Positions 1 through 9,559 are shown, numbered from the stretch's first letter. The stretch is DNA of 19,945 nucleotides from an uncultured Clostridia bacterium (GCA_946628455.1 CAMOWP010000017.1:1-19945); one strand, 5' to 3'. Notes: generated from the letters alone by a model not told the origin. A program made the numbers and translations.

Positions 1-478
1 TGAGGTCAACGGTTTCTCCGTTATACATATTGTTATAAACAATATTGCTTTTTGCTGTTTCCCATTCCTCATCAGTCAGAATTTCTTCAACGCTGCCGTC
101 CTCATATTTAATGGTAAGAGCGCAGATAATCGCCGCCTCGTCCGATGCAAGGCGAGTGCTTCCCCAGTATTCAATATTATGGAAATACCAGCCCTTGCCG
201 ACTCCTACTTTGAGTTCGTTTTCACCCTCTCTTAGCATATCGGTAATATCATAGGATAAATATCTGAGGCGGGTGTAATACGAAGTCCACCCGGGCATAA
301 GAACATCTTTTGAAACTCTTTCGGAATTAACGAAAACCTCAAAAACACCATGCGCGGTAATAAGGAGTTCTGCACTTTTTATACCTTTTTTTACGTTGAC
401 TTTACGGAAAAAATCAGTCGCATTATCATTATTGTTTTCCTTTGCTTTAAGCCATAACGATTTAAAAATACTAACCAT
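1..478 (-). CDS. GH78 alpha-L-rhamnosidase, N-terminal part (cut by window edge)
   Basis: About 159 codons of an open frame run from the ATG at 478 off the left edge. It begins MVSIFKSLWLKAKENN and later reads GWTSYYTRLRYLSYDITDML, EGENELKVGVGKGWY and NNMYNGETVDL. This succession (a jelly-roll start, a YDxTDxL strand, a GxGWY turn, and a YNNxYxGE element) is the N-terminal accessory domain of family GH78 alpha-L-rhamnosidases, which remove terminal alpha-L-rhamnose from plant glycans, glycosides or microbial polysaccharides. The catalytic (alpha/alpha)6 domain lies outside the window, so activity cannot be judged. No signal peptide is visible, so the protein is probably cytoplasmic. AAAGGAG precedes the ATG. 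The gap from the upstream GH3 stop is 19 bases, so this is the seventh visible gene of the operon. Family assignment is recognised from sequence; substrate is inferred. Confidence 0.82.
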   Translation of the reverse strand, partial: MVSIFKSLWLKAKENNNDNATDFFRKVNVKKGIKSAELLITAHGVFEVFVNSERVSKDVLMPGWTSYYTRLRYLSYDITDMLREGENELKVGVGKGWYFHNIEYWGSTRLASDEAAIICALTIKYEDGSVEEILTDEEWETAKSNIVYNNMYNGETVDL

Positions 479-497
479 ATTTAACTCCTTTCGACCA

Positions 498-2822
498 TCA
501 GAATTTTATCTCCAGAATTATATTAAGAATATGCTTTGCGCAGCGCTGAAGCTCGCCGAGCGTTATTCCGTCTTTGCTGTTATATGATTTAACTATTGAC
601 CTGTCAGGCTCGTATCTGTCCTTGAATTCCGAGCCGGGCATATAAAGGTCAACGCCCGCTCTGATTCTGTAAGCGTTGTTCCAGATGTTTTCAAACTCGG
701 GGCTTTCCTGATACTGAATAAACCAGTCCGTCATAACGTTTCCGCTGTAGCCCCATTCGCCTCTTAATATCACGGTTACAAGGTCATAGTTATAATGTCC
801 CCATACTCCGTTGATGAGGTTGTAAGAGGTCATAAGATTTTTGGGCTCGCTTTCCTTGACGGCGATTTCAAAGCCCTTAAGATAAATCTCCCTGAGCGCT
901 CTTTCCGAAAGGCGTGAATCGTTTCTCGTTCTGTTAAACTCCTGATTGTTGCAGGCAAAGTGCTTTATACACGCTGAACCGCCGAGGCTCTGCGAGCCCC
1001 TCACAGCCGCAGCTGCCATCTTTCCGCTGATAAACGGGTCCTCGCTGTAATATTCAAAGTTTCTTCCGCAAATCGGGTTTCTGTGAATATTCAGCGCAGG
1101 AGCAAGGAAAACGTCAGCCTTTCTCTCCTTAAGCTCCTCGGCAACGGCACAGTAAAGCTCTTCAACAAGCTCTGTATTAAAAGTGCAGGCGAGAAGCGTT
1201 GCAGCGGGAAGGAGCGAGGAATCGTAATCAAGGGTGACGCCTGCAGGACCGTCGCAGGTAATTGTAAGCGGAACGCCCTTTTCCCTAACGCTTTCAACGA
1301 TTCCGCCGAAGCCGCCCGCTCCGCCGTATGGCTTAAGGTCCTCTTTCAGGTGAAAATCTCCTCTTGTCAGCCAGTCGAGCTCGTCAACAGTATACTGAGC
1401 AATAAACTCATCAAGCGTGTTTTTTCCGTCCTTAACGTCCTGAAGCTTTATTCCTTTATCTCCCGTAAAGGCTGTTTCCCCGGGAAGATTTTCAAGAATT
1501 CTGTTTCTGAGCGAATACTTGCGCAGAGTAACGGGTTTTCTGCCTTTGTTTATTCCGTTTTCGCCATGCTCGGCGCATATAATGTCAAATTCCTTCTGCG
1601 GTGCGCCTGCCTGAGTAAGCTGAACGAAAAGCTCAGTTTTTTCCTGATAATATGTAAAAGCCTTTTCGGCGTCTCTTACGTTCTTTCCTATATAGAAATT
1701 GTATTCGCCCTTTTCTGTTACATACGCGAATTCAAAGCCCGTTGCTCCGCAGTCATCATACGAAGCAAGCTGATAATCCGAAACGAACATCGAAAGCGTT
1801 TCGCTTTCGTTCGGCTGCAGCGTTTTTGTTTTTGCAAAGGCAACAAGCTCCCTTGAAGGATTTCCGAGCTTCCCGCAGGGTTTTTCAAGGTAAACCTGAA
1901 CAGCCTCCTTTGCAGGAAAAGTGCCGATGTTTTTAACGGTTACGCTGATGTCAAAGCCGCCGTCTGCGCTCTTTATTTCAACGTCCGAATACTCAAATTC
2001 TGTATACGAAAGCCCGAAGCCGAAGGGGTATGCAACCCTGTCCTTTGCGAAGGTTTCAAAATACCTGTAACCTACGTAAATATCCTCTTCGTAGTTATTG
2101 AAGCCATATCCGCCGAAATTCTTGCTTGACGGATAATCGGAATAATCCTTTGCAATTGTGTCGGCAAGCTTTCCGCTCGGGCTTACCTTGCCCGAAAGAA
2201 CATCGCAAACCGAATCGCCGCACTCCATACCGCCAAGCCACACATAAAGAATTGCGCCTATTTTATCACCGAGCGCTTCAAACTCGCTCATATCAACTAT
2301 TGCGCAGGTGTTGAGAAGAACAACCACCTTGTCAAACGCAGCGCAGACATTTTGGAGCATTTCCCTTTCAGCGTCAGTAAGGTAATAACTGCCATTTTTT
2401 GCCTTTGCTTCGTGCTCTTCGCCGTAGCGCCTTCCGATAGTAACAACGGCAGCGTCGCTCTTTTGTGCGGCGCTTTCAGCCATTTCAGACGTTACAGCCA
2501 TTTCATCACAGCAGTAAACAAAATCATCGTAGCTGTTACTTATCGGGTGTGCTTCGTTGTATTCATGGTAAAGCGCAGCAAGCTCTTCGTTGAGTTCAAG
2601 CGCTTCGCAGTCCCTTACGGCGGCGGTAAGATTTCTTTCATCCTTACACCTTACCGAGCCGCCGGAGCCGTATCCCCTGAATACCCACTCTTCATTTATC
2701 CTTGAGAATAACGAGAGCTTCGTTCCCCTGTCAAATGGAAGAACGCCGCTGTTTTTAATCAGCACCGTGCCCTCCGCCGCGCTTTTTCTTATCAGGCTTC
2801 TGATATCGTATTTCTTTTCCAT
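498..2822 (-). CDS. GH3 beta-glucosidase-type enzyme with reversed domain order
   Basis: A 774-residue cytoplasmic family GH3 glycosidase in which the usual order is swapped. The alpha/beta sandwich domain comes first (about residues 5-225, with AAVVTIGRRYGEE and LADTIAKDY). A fibronectin-III-like domain follows (about 275-370), and the TIM-barrel domain is last (about 450-774). The barrel contains CDGPAGV, the KHFACNNQE substrate-binding motif and VMTDWF, whose Asp699 is the expected nucleophile. Glu135 in the RRYGEE loop is the candidate acid/base. Reversed-domain GH3 enzymes are known from Ruminococcus, Butyrivibrio and Agrobacterium and are mostly beta-glucosidases, but GH3 specificity cannot be read from motifs alone. 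The start at 2822 is supported by GGAGGAAATTT just upstream. The GH38 stop lies 20 bases before it. No truncation is seen. Confidence 0.9.
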   Translation of the reverse strand: MEKKYDIRSLIRKSAAEGTVLIKNSGVLPFDRGTKLSLFSRINEEWVFRGYGSGGSVRCKDERNLTAAVRDCEALELNEELAALYHEYNEAHPISNSYDDFVYCCDEMAVTSEMAESAAQKSDAAVVTIGRRYGEEHEAKAKNGSYYLTDAEREMLQNVCAAFDKVVVLLNTCAIVDMSEFEALGDKIGAILYVWLGGMECGDSVCDVLSGKVSPSGKLADTIAKDYSDYPSSKNFGGYGFNNYEEDIYVGYRYFETFAKDRVAYPFGFGLSYTEFEYSDVEIKSADGGFDISVTVKNIGTFPAKEAVQVYLEKPCGKLGNPSRELVAFAKTKTLQPNESETLSMFVSDYQLASYDDCGATGFEFAYVTEKGEYNFYIGKNVRDAEKAFTYYQEKTELFVQLTQAGAPQKEFDIICAEHGENGINKGRKPVTLRKYSLRNRILENLPGETAFTGDKGIKLQDVKDGKNTLDEFIAQYTVDELDWLTRGDFHLKEDLKPYGGAGGFGGIVESVREKGVPLTITCDGPAGVTLDYDSSLLPAATLLACTFNTELVEELYCAVAEELKERKADVFLAPALNIHRNPICGRNFEYYSEDPFISGKMAAAAVRGSQSLGGSACIKHFACNNQEFNRTRNDSRLSERALREIYLKGFEIAVKESEPKNLMTSYNLINGVWGHYNYDLVTVILRGEWGYSGNVMTDWFIQYQESPEFENIWNNAYRIRAGVDLYMPGSEFKDRYEPDRSIVKSYNSKDGITLGELQRCAKHILNIILEIKF

Positions 2823-2842
2823 AAATTTCCTCCGTTATTACA

Positions 2843-5800
2843 TTATCTGTAAACCCTCAGGGTTTTTATTTCAAACGGTTCAAAATCTAGCGTTACCGAG
2901 TTATTATCAACGCTTACCGCTTCGCCCTTATCCTCAAGCAGATTAGTAAGCTCAGCGCCTGAAATGTTGCCTGAAAAGGCTATATCTGTTTTAACCTTTG
3001 AGCCCTCGCACTCATAAAGCCTCATAACAAAGCCGTTTCCGTCCTCCGCAGGCTTTACAGCCTCGGCAATAACGCTCGGCGCGCTGATTCTTGCAAGCTG
3101 AGGAGCATTTGCTCTGCCCTTTACCGCAAACACGGGAACGTTGAGCTCATACGCAGGGTGAACAACCGCCTCTGCGCAGTAAGGGCTGTTATGAATAAGA
3201 AGCGAATAGGTGAGCTCGTGAAGACCCTTGTCGCCCGAGCCGTCGGGGTGAGTTCCGCCCTTGTGGAGCGAAAGGCACAAATTGCAGTCCTTAATCGAAA
3301 TGCCGTATTTGCAATCGTTGAGAATTGCGGCGCCGAAGCGCGGCTCGCTTATATCAGTGTAGTTTCTGTTGCAGACCTCAAATTTTGCAAGCTCAAGGCT
3401 GTTGTTGGCTGTAACAGGTCTTTCAATTGCGCCGAACTGTATTTCACTTTTAGCCCTCTTTGCCGAAACGTCAAGGTCAAAGCCCGCTTTCAGGAAGCGG
3501 TGCGGCGTTTTCCAATCGATGAAGGTGTGATAATCAATCCTCGGAGAATCCGCATAGCAGACCAAATCCTGAACGATTCCGTTACCGCCGATAGAAAATT
3601 CGCTTCTGAGCCTTATTTCAACGGCTCCGTCAGAAGCAACCTCTCTTTTTATAAAGCCGTACTGAGGCTTGAGGTTAGTGAAAACATCCCATTCAAAATC
3701 CCAGTTATCAAACGATTCGGGAACATCCTCGCCGAAGAGGAATACTCCGAGCGGGGCGCCATTCTTCTTTCTGAGCTCCCTTCCCGATTCCTTGTCAATA
3801 AGGGAAGCGATATATCCGTTTTCGTCAAAGGTGATTTTTGCAAACGGTGTTTCAAGCGTTTCACCGTCATATTCAAACGGCGACTCCGCTTTTAAAGGCT
3901 CATCGCAAAGCTCAATTTCAGAGCTTGAAAACGCGGGGATTTTCACTCCGCCGACTGCTAGCACCTCGCGCCCGCCGATTTCCGTATAGCGCTGAGACGG
4001 ATAATTCTTTGCGTAGCCTTCCGCCTCGATAACGCAAACGTCGCCTCTGTCAAACGAAAGAGTATTGAAAAGCGTTACGCTGTCGCTTTCGTCAGTAAGG
4101 CTTCTTGCATATTCCTGAGCCGCGTTTTTATAATTTGAAATGAGCTCATCCATCTCCTTATGGTAAAGCTCGTAAACCGGCGAAATGCACGTTCCGGGTA
4201 AAATATCGTGGAACTGATTTTTAAGAAGCAGCTTCAGCCATTTATCGCTGTTTTCATTGCGCGGAGCGCCGCTGATAACGTTGAAATACTCCATATCGCG
4301 AAGCGCGTATTCAGCCTTTCTGTTCTTGCGCTTAACGTCGTGAAGCTGGGTGAGCGTTCCGCGGTGAAGCTCAAGATAAAGCTCATCGTCATAAACGGGA
4401 AGCGCGTCTTTCTTAGTTTCAAGCTCCTTCATGAAATCCGAAACGGTCATGCTCTCAACCTCGGGCATTCCGTCCATATGCGAAATTCTTTCGCCCGCCT
4501 CAATCATTGCGGGAGTCGGTCCGCCGCCTCCGTCACCGTAGCCGAAGGCAAGCAGGCGCATATCGCTTGAAGCCTTGTTCTGAAGCTCCCTTGTAAAGGC
4601 TACTGCGTGCTCAACGTTAGGCCAGCAGTGGCTCACATTGAAATGAGTCAGAACCTCGCTCTTGTCAATTCCGCGCCAGACGAAGCTCTCAAACGGGAAT
4701 TTGTTATTATCGTTCCAGCTGATTTTCGTTGTATAAAAATATTTAACTCCGCTTTTTTGCATAATCTGCGGAATGTTTCCGTTATAGCCGAAGGTGTCGG
4801 GAAGCCAGAAGCTATCGGCAGTGTAGCCGAAATTCTCTCTTGTAAACTGCTGTCCCTTAAGAAACTGCCTTGCCATAAGCTCGCCCGAGGTTATGTTGCA
4901 ATCACATTCAACGTAAACTCCGCCGTTAGGCTCATATCTGCCCTCGGCAACGCGCTTTTTCATCTCTTCAAAAATATCGGGATAATACTCCTTCATCCAC
5001 TCCCCGTGAAGCGCGGAGGACTGAATGAATTTATAATTCGGATACTGCTCCATAAGATGAAGCGCATTTGAGTAAGTCCTCGCGCATTTTCTCACCGTTT
5101 CCTTAACCGGCCAGAGCCACGCCGTGTCCATATGCGAGTGGCCTATAATTCCTACCTTACCGAAAACGCGGGAATTGCTGCCCTTGAAAAATTCTCTTGA
5201 AATTTCAAGCGATTTTTTAATTCCGTTTTTGATTTCCTCTTCTGTTGCATCCTTGGGCGAAAGCGGTAGGTAATCATTGATTTTAAGCAGCGCGTTTTCC
5301 GCGTCTGCACGGACAAAATTGCCCGCATCCAGCTTTTTTGCTGCAGAGAGAAGCTCTTTGATGTCAAAAATCAGCGTAAACAAATCATCGTTTCTTGTAC
5401 AGATTTTTACGCCGCCGAAGGTGTGGGAAAAATCCGTGTTGCTGTCAGTTTCATAGTAATTGTCGTAAACGTCGCAGTTCGGGTCAAAATGGCCTGCATA
5501 GCATTCAAACGCAAGCTCAAAGCGCTCGCCTGCCTCAAACGAGCCTATATACTGCGCCGTGTGCATACCGCCGATATACTCGCGGTTTTTGCAGTTATAT
5601 ATTCCCTTGGGAACGCCGTTGATAAAGAAAAGCTGCTCAACACCGCCGCATTCGGAAAGCGCATAAAGCTTCTTGCCCGAAAGCGAAGCGGGTACTTCAA
5701 AATCGCCATTAATCCAGAGCGTTCCCCATTCCTTTCCCCACTTTTCGCCAACAGTAATAGGCTTCATGTTATCCCCGGGAACAGTTCTGAAATGTTCGTT

Positions 5801-5920
5801 TGTGTACAGCGCAGTTGTGTTATGAAGAACGCCGATTTCGCTGTAAATCAGCCTTTCGTAAATTTTAAGCGCGTTTTCAACCTTCCACAAAACACGTTCC
5901 TTAAGCCTTTCATTATACAT
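2843..5920 (-). CDS. GH38 alpha-mannosidase
   Basis: A 1025-residue class II alpha-mannosidase of the cytosolic, Ams1/bacterial type, expected to hydrolyse terminal alpha-linked mannose with retention. The N-terminal beta domain (about 1-250) is followed by the zinc-dependent catalytic domain. The zinc ligands are visible: His263 and Asp265 in GHSHMDTAWLWP, Asp375 in FWLPDTFGYNG (also the catalytic nucleophile) and His571 in NQFHDILPGT. The ELHRGTLTQLHDVKRKNR segment is also typical of this clade. The remaining ~450 residues are the large C-terminal beta-sandwich region. Length is normal for the family. There is no signal peptide, so the substrate is likely an imported oligosaccharide. The start at 5920 has AAGGGG upstream, and the preceding GH3 ends 14 bases earlier. 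Exact linkage (alpha-1,2/1,3/1,6) is unknown. Confidence 0.95.
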   Translation of the reverse strand: MYNERLKERVLWKVENALKIYERLIYSEIGVLHNTTALYTNEHFRTVPGDNMKPITVGEKWGKEWGTLWINGDFEVPASLSGKKLYALSECGGVEQLFFINGVPKGIYNCKNREYIGGMHTAQYIGSFEAGERFELAFECYAGHFDPNCDVYDNYYETDSNTDFSHTFGGVKICTRNDDLFTLIFDIKELLSAAKKLDAGNFVRADAENALLKINDYLPLSPKDATEEEIKNGIKKSLEISREFFKGSNSRVFGKVGIIGHSHMDTAWLWPVKETVRKCARTYSNALHLMEQYPNYKFIQSSALHGEWMKEYYPDIFEEMKKRVAEGRYEPNGGVYVECDCNITSGELMARQFLKGQQFTRENFGYTADSFWLPDTFGYNGNIPQIMQKSGVKYFYTTKISWNDNNKFPFESFVWRGIDKSEVLTHFNVSHCWPNVEHAVAFTRELQNKASSDMRLLAFGYGDGGGGPTPAMIEAGERISHMDGMPEVESMTVSDFMKELETKKDALPVYDDELYLELHRGTLTQLHDVKRKNRKAEYALRDMEYFNVISGAPRNENSDKWLKLLLKNQFHDILPGTCISPVYELYHKEMDELISNYKNAAQEYARSLTDESDSVTLFNTLSFDRGDVCVIEAEGYAKNYPSQRYTEIGGREVLAVGGVKIPAFSSSEIELCDEPLKAESPFEYDGETLETPFAKITFDENGYIASLIDKESGRELRKKNGAPLGVFLFGEDVPESFDNWDFEWDVFTNLKPQYGFIKREVASDGAVEIRLRSEFSIGGNGIVQDLVCYADSPRIDYHTFIDWKTPHRFLKAGFDLDVSAKRAKSEIQFGAIERPVTANNSLELAKFEVCNRNYTDISEPRFGAAILNDCKYGISIKDCNLCLSLHKGGTHPDGSGDKGLHELTYSLLIHNSPYCAEAVVHPAYELNVPVFAVKGRANAPQLARISAPSVIAEAVKPAEDGNGFVMRLYECEGSKVKTDIAFSGNISGAELTNLLEDKGEAVSVDNNSVTLDFEPFEIKTLRVYR

Positions 5921-5934
5921 ATGCTACCCCTTTA

Positions 5935-8016
5935 TCACTTTAAACTAACTACTATACCATTACGGATTTCAGCAGGCTGGCAGTCTCCTATGTAAAGAGT
6001 TATTTCACCGTCCGGAGCAACTCTTTCTCCGTTTTCGTTAACTGCCTTAAGCCAGTATTTATCAATCGAAATCTCGAAAGCCTTCGTTTCGCCCTTTTTA
6101 AGATGCAGCGGCTTTACTGCGCATAGTTGCAGGCGAGGCGTTTCACATCGGCTGTCGGTATAACGCGCGTAGCACTGTATTTTTACCGCTCCGCTGCAAG
6201 CTCCGACGTTGGAAGCCTCAGCGGCAATAACGAGCCTTTCCCCGCCGTTTTCCTTAACTTGCGCATTTTTGAATTCAAACGCGGTATAGCTCAGCCCGAA
6301 GCCGAACGGATAAAGCGGCTCTTCTTCCGAAAAGCGGTACGTTCTGCCCTTCATTGAATAATCCTCAATATCGGGCAGCCTTGAATCTGCGCGGTAAAAC
6401 GTTATCGGGAGCTTTCCGCAGGGGGAGAATTCTCCCGCAAGCGCCCTTGCAATTGCAAGCCCTCCCAGCGCGCCCGGATACCAGGCGTGAAGGTGCGCCT
6501 TGATGCTCGCCCTCACCTCATCGCCCAAATCAGCGCAGCTTCCGCAAAGCGTTACGGCTATAACGTTATCGCAGACTTTGCAAATCTCCTCCGCGAGCCT
6601 CTGCTGATTTGCGGGGAGCGCAGTAGTTTTTCTGTCTCCGCTGTCTGTGAAATCATTTTCAAAGCCGAGGTCCTCACCTTCAATGCTTCTGTCAAGCCCG
6701 AGGCAGAGAACCGTTAAATCAGCGTCCTCGGCGGCGGCAACACCCTCCGATAGCAAATCGTCAAAATCATTCCACCTTGCCTGATTTACGCCTTTTATTG
6801 CGGCGCCGTCGGCAACTCTGATTTCGGCATTTTCAAATACTTTTCTGATTCCGTCGGCAACGGTTATATATTCATCCGCGTGGCCGTTATAATTTCCCTC
6901 AAGCGCCATTCTGCTCATAGCGTTAGGGCCGACAACGGCGATTTTCATTTTTTTGCTTTTATCAAGCGGAAGGAAGGAGCTTTTGTTTTCAAGAAGAACA
7001 AGCGTTTCCTCTGCCATTTTAAGGTTGAGCTCCTTGTGCTCCCTGCAGGAAACAACGCTGTAAGGAATATCGCCGAAAGGCCTTTCCTCCTCAAACTCGC
7101 CGAGCAGAGCGCGAACGGTGAAAAGACGGACAGCAGAGGCTGTTATTTCCTCCTCGGTTATAAGCCCGTCATCATACGCTTCCTTAAGCGCGAGATAGGC
7201 GTCTCCGCAGTTTACGTCGCACCCGGCTTTGAGCGCAACGGCAGCAGCCTCTCTGAGGGTGGGCGTATATTTATGCCCCTCGTAAATATCGCAAATCGCT
7301 CCGCAATCGGATACGAAATATCCTTCAAAGCCCCATTGCTTTCTCAGAATTTCCATAAGAACAGGGCTAGCACAGCAGGGCTCGCCGTTAGTTCTGTTAT
7401 AAGCGCCCATTACGCCGATAACGCCTGCCTCAACAGCCTTTTCAAATGCGGGAAGATACGTTTCCCAAAGGTCCTTTTTACCTACCTCGGCGTTAAAGCT
7501 GTGGCGTTTTCCCTCGGGGCCCGAATGCGCCGCAAAATGCTTTGCGCAGGCGGCAGCCCTTAAAAACTCGCCGTCGCCCTGAATGCCCTTTATGTAAGCC
7601 GTTCCGATAGCCGAGGTTAAAAACGGGTCCTCGCCGCAGGTCTCCTGCCCTCTGCCCCATCTCGGGTCGCGGAAAATGTTTATATTCGGCGCCCAGTAGG
7701 TCAGCCCCTTGTAAATGCCTCTGTCGGAATGGGCGACGCTTTTGTTGTACTTTGCTCTGCCCTCGGTTGAAACAGCCTCTCCGACGCGCTCTACAAGCTC
7801 GGGGTTGAAGCTTGCCGCCATACCGATTGACTGCGGAAAAACAGTTGCAACGCCTGCTCTTGCAACGCCGTGGCATGCCTCGTTCCACCAGTTATATGAG
7901 TGAATCCCGAGCCGCTCAATTGCAGGGGAATCAAAAAGCAACTGAGACATTTTTTCCTGAACCGTCATTTGCGATACAATTCTTTCGGCTTTCGCTCCGG
8001 CTGTATTATAATTCAT
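5935..8016 (-). CDS. GH3 beta-xylosidase/beta-glucosidase-type enzyme
   Basis: A 693-residue GH3 enzyme with the conventional order: TIM barrel (about 1-300), alpha/beta sandwich (about 330-560), then a fibronectin-III-like C-terminus. YNWWNEACHGVARAG near residue 41 is the hallmark of the xylan 1,4-beta-xylosidase-like branch. NINIFRDPRWGRGQETCGED, the KHFAAHSGPE substrate loop (Lys159-His160) and YFVSDCGAI with nucleophile Asp237 follow. LDRSIEGEDLGFE (Glu446 or Glu448) is the likely acid/base region. The branch also contains beta-glucosidases and dual-function enzymes, so the sugar specificity is inferred. There is no secretion signal. The ribosome site AGGAG overlaps the TAG stop of the preceding gene, which points to translational coupling with the unknown protein upstream. 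All catalytic residues appear intact. Confidence 0.92.
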   Translation of the reverse strand: MNYNTAGAKAERIVSQMTVQEKMSQLLFDSPAIERLGIHSYNWWNEACHGVARAGVATVFPQSIGMAASFNPELVERVGEAVSTEGRAKYNKSVAHSDRGIYKGLTYWAPNINIFRDPRWGRGQETCGEDPFLTSAIGTAYIKGIQGDGEFLRAAACAKHFAAHSGPEGKRHSFNAEVGKKDLWETYLPAFEKAVEAGVIGVMGAYNRTNGEPCCASPVLMEILRKQWGFEGYFVSDCGAICDIYEGHKYTPTLREAAAVALKAGCDVNCGDAYLALKEAYDDGLITEEEITASAVRLFTVRALLGEFEEERPFGDIPYSVVSCREHKELNLKMAEETLVLLENKSSFLPLDKSKKMKIAVVGPNAMSRMALEGNYNGHADEYITVADGIRKVFENAEIRVADGAAIKGVNQARWNDFDDLLSEGVAAAEDADLTVLCLGLDRSIEGEDLGFENDFTDSGDRKTTALPANQQRLAEEICKVCDNVIAVTLCGSCADLGDEVRASIKAHLHAWYPGALGGLAIARALAGEFSPCGKLPITFYRADSRLPDIEDYSMKGRTYRFSEEEPLYPFGFGLSYTAFEFKNAQVKENGGERLVIAAEASNVGACSGAVKIQCYARYTDSRCETPRLQLCAVKPLHLKKGETKAFEISIDKYWLKAVNENGERVAPDGEITLYIGDCQPAEIRNGIVVSLK

Positions 8017-8024
8017 ATGAACTC

Positions 8025-9551
8025 CTAAATCATTTCCGTTTCAATTTTGTTTGTCATATATGTAAAGGTTACTTTGACAATAGTATTGTCCTTCGGGACA
8101 ATGAGCTTTCCCTTGTTTCCCGTTCCGCAGAACGGGAAGGGGTGCGCGGTTGAAACGCACGCCGAGAGCGTTCCCCACGGAGAAACGGCAAAATCGTATT
8201 CACCCTTATACGGCATAATAAAGCTAAGCGTATATTTGCCGTTACCTATGTAATACATTCTTGTTATTTCGCTGTTTGAATTATCCCTGTTTGCGCCGAC
8301 ATACGGCTGAAAGCTTCCATAAATAACAACCTTTTCGGGATAGCGGACTCCCGTTTCGGGGTCGTCAACGTCTTTAGCGCCAAAGTCAAGTATATCGCTC
8401 GGGTTAGCGTATTTCCTGTATTTTTCGTACCCTTCTTCAAGCAGTCTTTTAACAGTTTCTTCCTGAGAATAGCCGTTTTCACAGTTTTCGGATTTTGTGT
8501 TGAACTGATAAAACGGATATTTTTTAACGAATTCTCCGCTGTCAAGCGGACGTCTTACGGGAAAGGCGAAAAATGCGTCGGGGTTATTTATCGCCGTCCA
8601 CTTCATAGTGTATTCAAGAAAAGAGTTTCTTTCCTCCTCGCTCTGAAGCGCAAACCAGGAAATCTGGTCGCCGCCCCACCACTGGGACCACGCGCGCTCT
8701 TCGTAGCTCAGATTTTCCTGAGCCCATTTATCTCTTCCGCCCCAGTTATCGTATTCATATAAAAACGGAAGCGCCTTTTCATATACGCCCTCTGGCGATA
8801 TTCCGCCGCCCGACTTTCCTTCGCGTACGAGAACGAGCTTTTCTCCCTTTCTGTCAAGAAGCGGGAAACGGGTAAGCGGCATAGCGTTGTAATCAAGAAT
8901 ACTCTTGCCGTTTACAACAAGCGAATGTGAATGCGCGTCAAAAATAACCTTGTGGCGCCTTGCGTGCTTTTTTCCGTATTCACGGAGCATTTCGATTACC
9001 TTGCTTATTGCCTTATAGCCCCTGTCGTGACCTGTGTAGAGGTGAATCTGACCCATATGGAAGGCTTCGTAGCCGCAGTCGATATACCTTGCTCCGCGAT
9101 AGTAAAACCACATCTGCGTTTCAAGCTGAGAAATATCCGGCATTACGTCCCACGTTCCCGCCTCCTTGTCAAAAAGGCACGCGTCGTAATCAAAAAATCT
9201 GTCCTCAAACGGAAGATTGAACGCGTCAAAAACGAATTTCGGAACATTGACAGGCTCAACGTCTTCGCGGTAAAGCGCTTCAAAAATACACGCCTGTAAA
9301 ATTATTTCAGGGTCGGCAGCATGGATTTTGTCAGCCGCTTCCTTCGCTTTTTCAAAATGCTCTTCTTCAGGCATTTCGCCTTTCCATATTCCCGAAGCTC
9401 TTCCGAGAAATTTTACTCCTGCGTTAACTATTGCGCGGATATCATCGTCAAGCGTTTTGCTAAGATATATCCACTGCGCCGAAGAAGCGTGGGAAAGATA
9501 GTATTCAAGCACCTCTCTCGGCATACTGCCGTCAAAATAACCTTTGCTCAT
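8025..9551 (-). CDS. Unrecognised 508-residue protein, possible TIM-barrel glycosidase
   Basis: I cannot place this in a named family. The ATG at 9551 is chosen over an in-frame GTG at 9563 because GAGGG sits 5 bases before the ATG. Alternating strands and helices over residues 20-330 suggest a (beta/alpha)8 barrel: AQWIYLS, VKFLGRA, IILQACIFEAL, YIDCGYEAFHMGQI, HKVIFDAHSHS and LPFLYEYDNWGG. Conserved-looking polar residues at strand ends include Glu162, His165, Gln168, Asp205, His207, His209, Glu266 and Asp268. A WSQWWGGDQISWF segment (about 288-300) adds aromatic residues of the sort that stack on sugars. The last ~100 residues look like a beta-sandwich, possibly carbohydrate-binding. No signal peptide or membrane segment is seen. 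It lies 8 bases from both the EEP gene and a GH3 gene, so a role in the same glycan pathway is the natural inference; catalysis is unproven. Confidence 0.85.
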   Translation of the reverse strand: MSKGYFDGSMPREVLEYYLSHASSAQWIYLSKTLDDDIRAIVNAGVKFLGRASGIWKGEMPEEEHFEKAKEAADKIHAADPEIILQACIFEALYREDVEPVNVPKFVFDAFNLPFEDRFFDYDACLFDKEAGTWDVMPDISQLETQMWFYYRGARYIDCGYEAFHMGQIHLYTGHDRGYKAISKVIEMLREYGKKHARRHKVIFDAHSHSLVVNGKSILDYNAMPLTRFPLLDRKGEKLVLVREGKSGGGISPEGVYEKALPFLYEYDNWGGRDKWAQENLSYEERAWSQWWGGDQISWFALQSEEERNSFLEYTMKWTAINNPDAFFAFPVRRPLDSGEFVKKYPFYQFNTKSENCENGYSQEETVKRLLEEGYEKYRKYANPSDILDFGAKDVDDPETGVRYPEKVVIYGSFQPYVGANRDNSNSEITRMYYIGNGKYTLSFIMPYKGEYDFAVSPWGTLSACVSTAHPFPFCGTGNKGKLIVPKDNTIVKVTFTYMTNKIETEMI

Positions 9552-9559
9552 ATTTACCC

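Noticed and set aside
1083..1856. 257-codon plus-strand open frame
   Set aside because: It lies fully antisense to the GH3 gene, has no ribosome site or recognisable protein pattern, and follows from that gene's codon bias.
3158..3895. 245-codon plus-strand open frame
   Set aside because: Antisense to the GH38 gene with no family features.
6880..7563. 227-codon plus-strand open frame
   Set aside because: Antisense to the barrel-first GH3 gene, no independent support.
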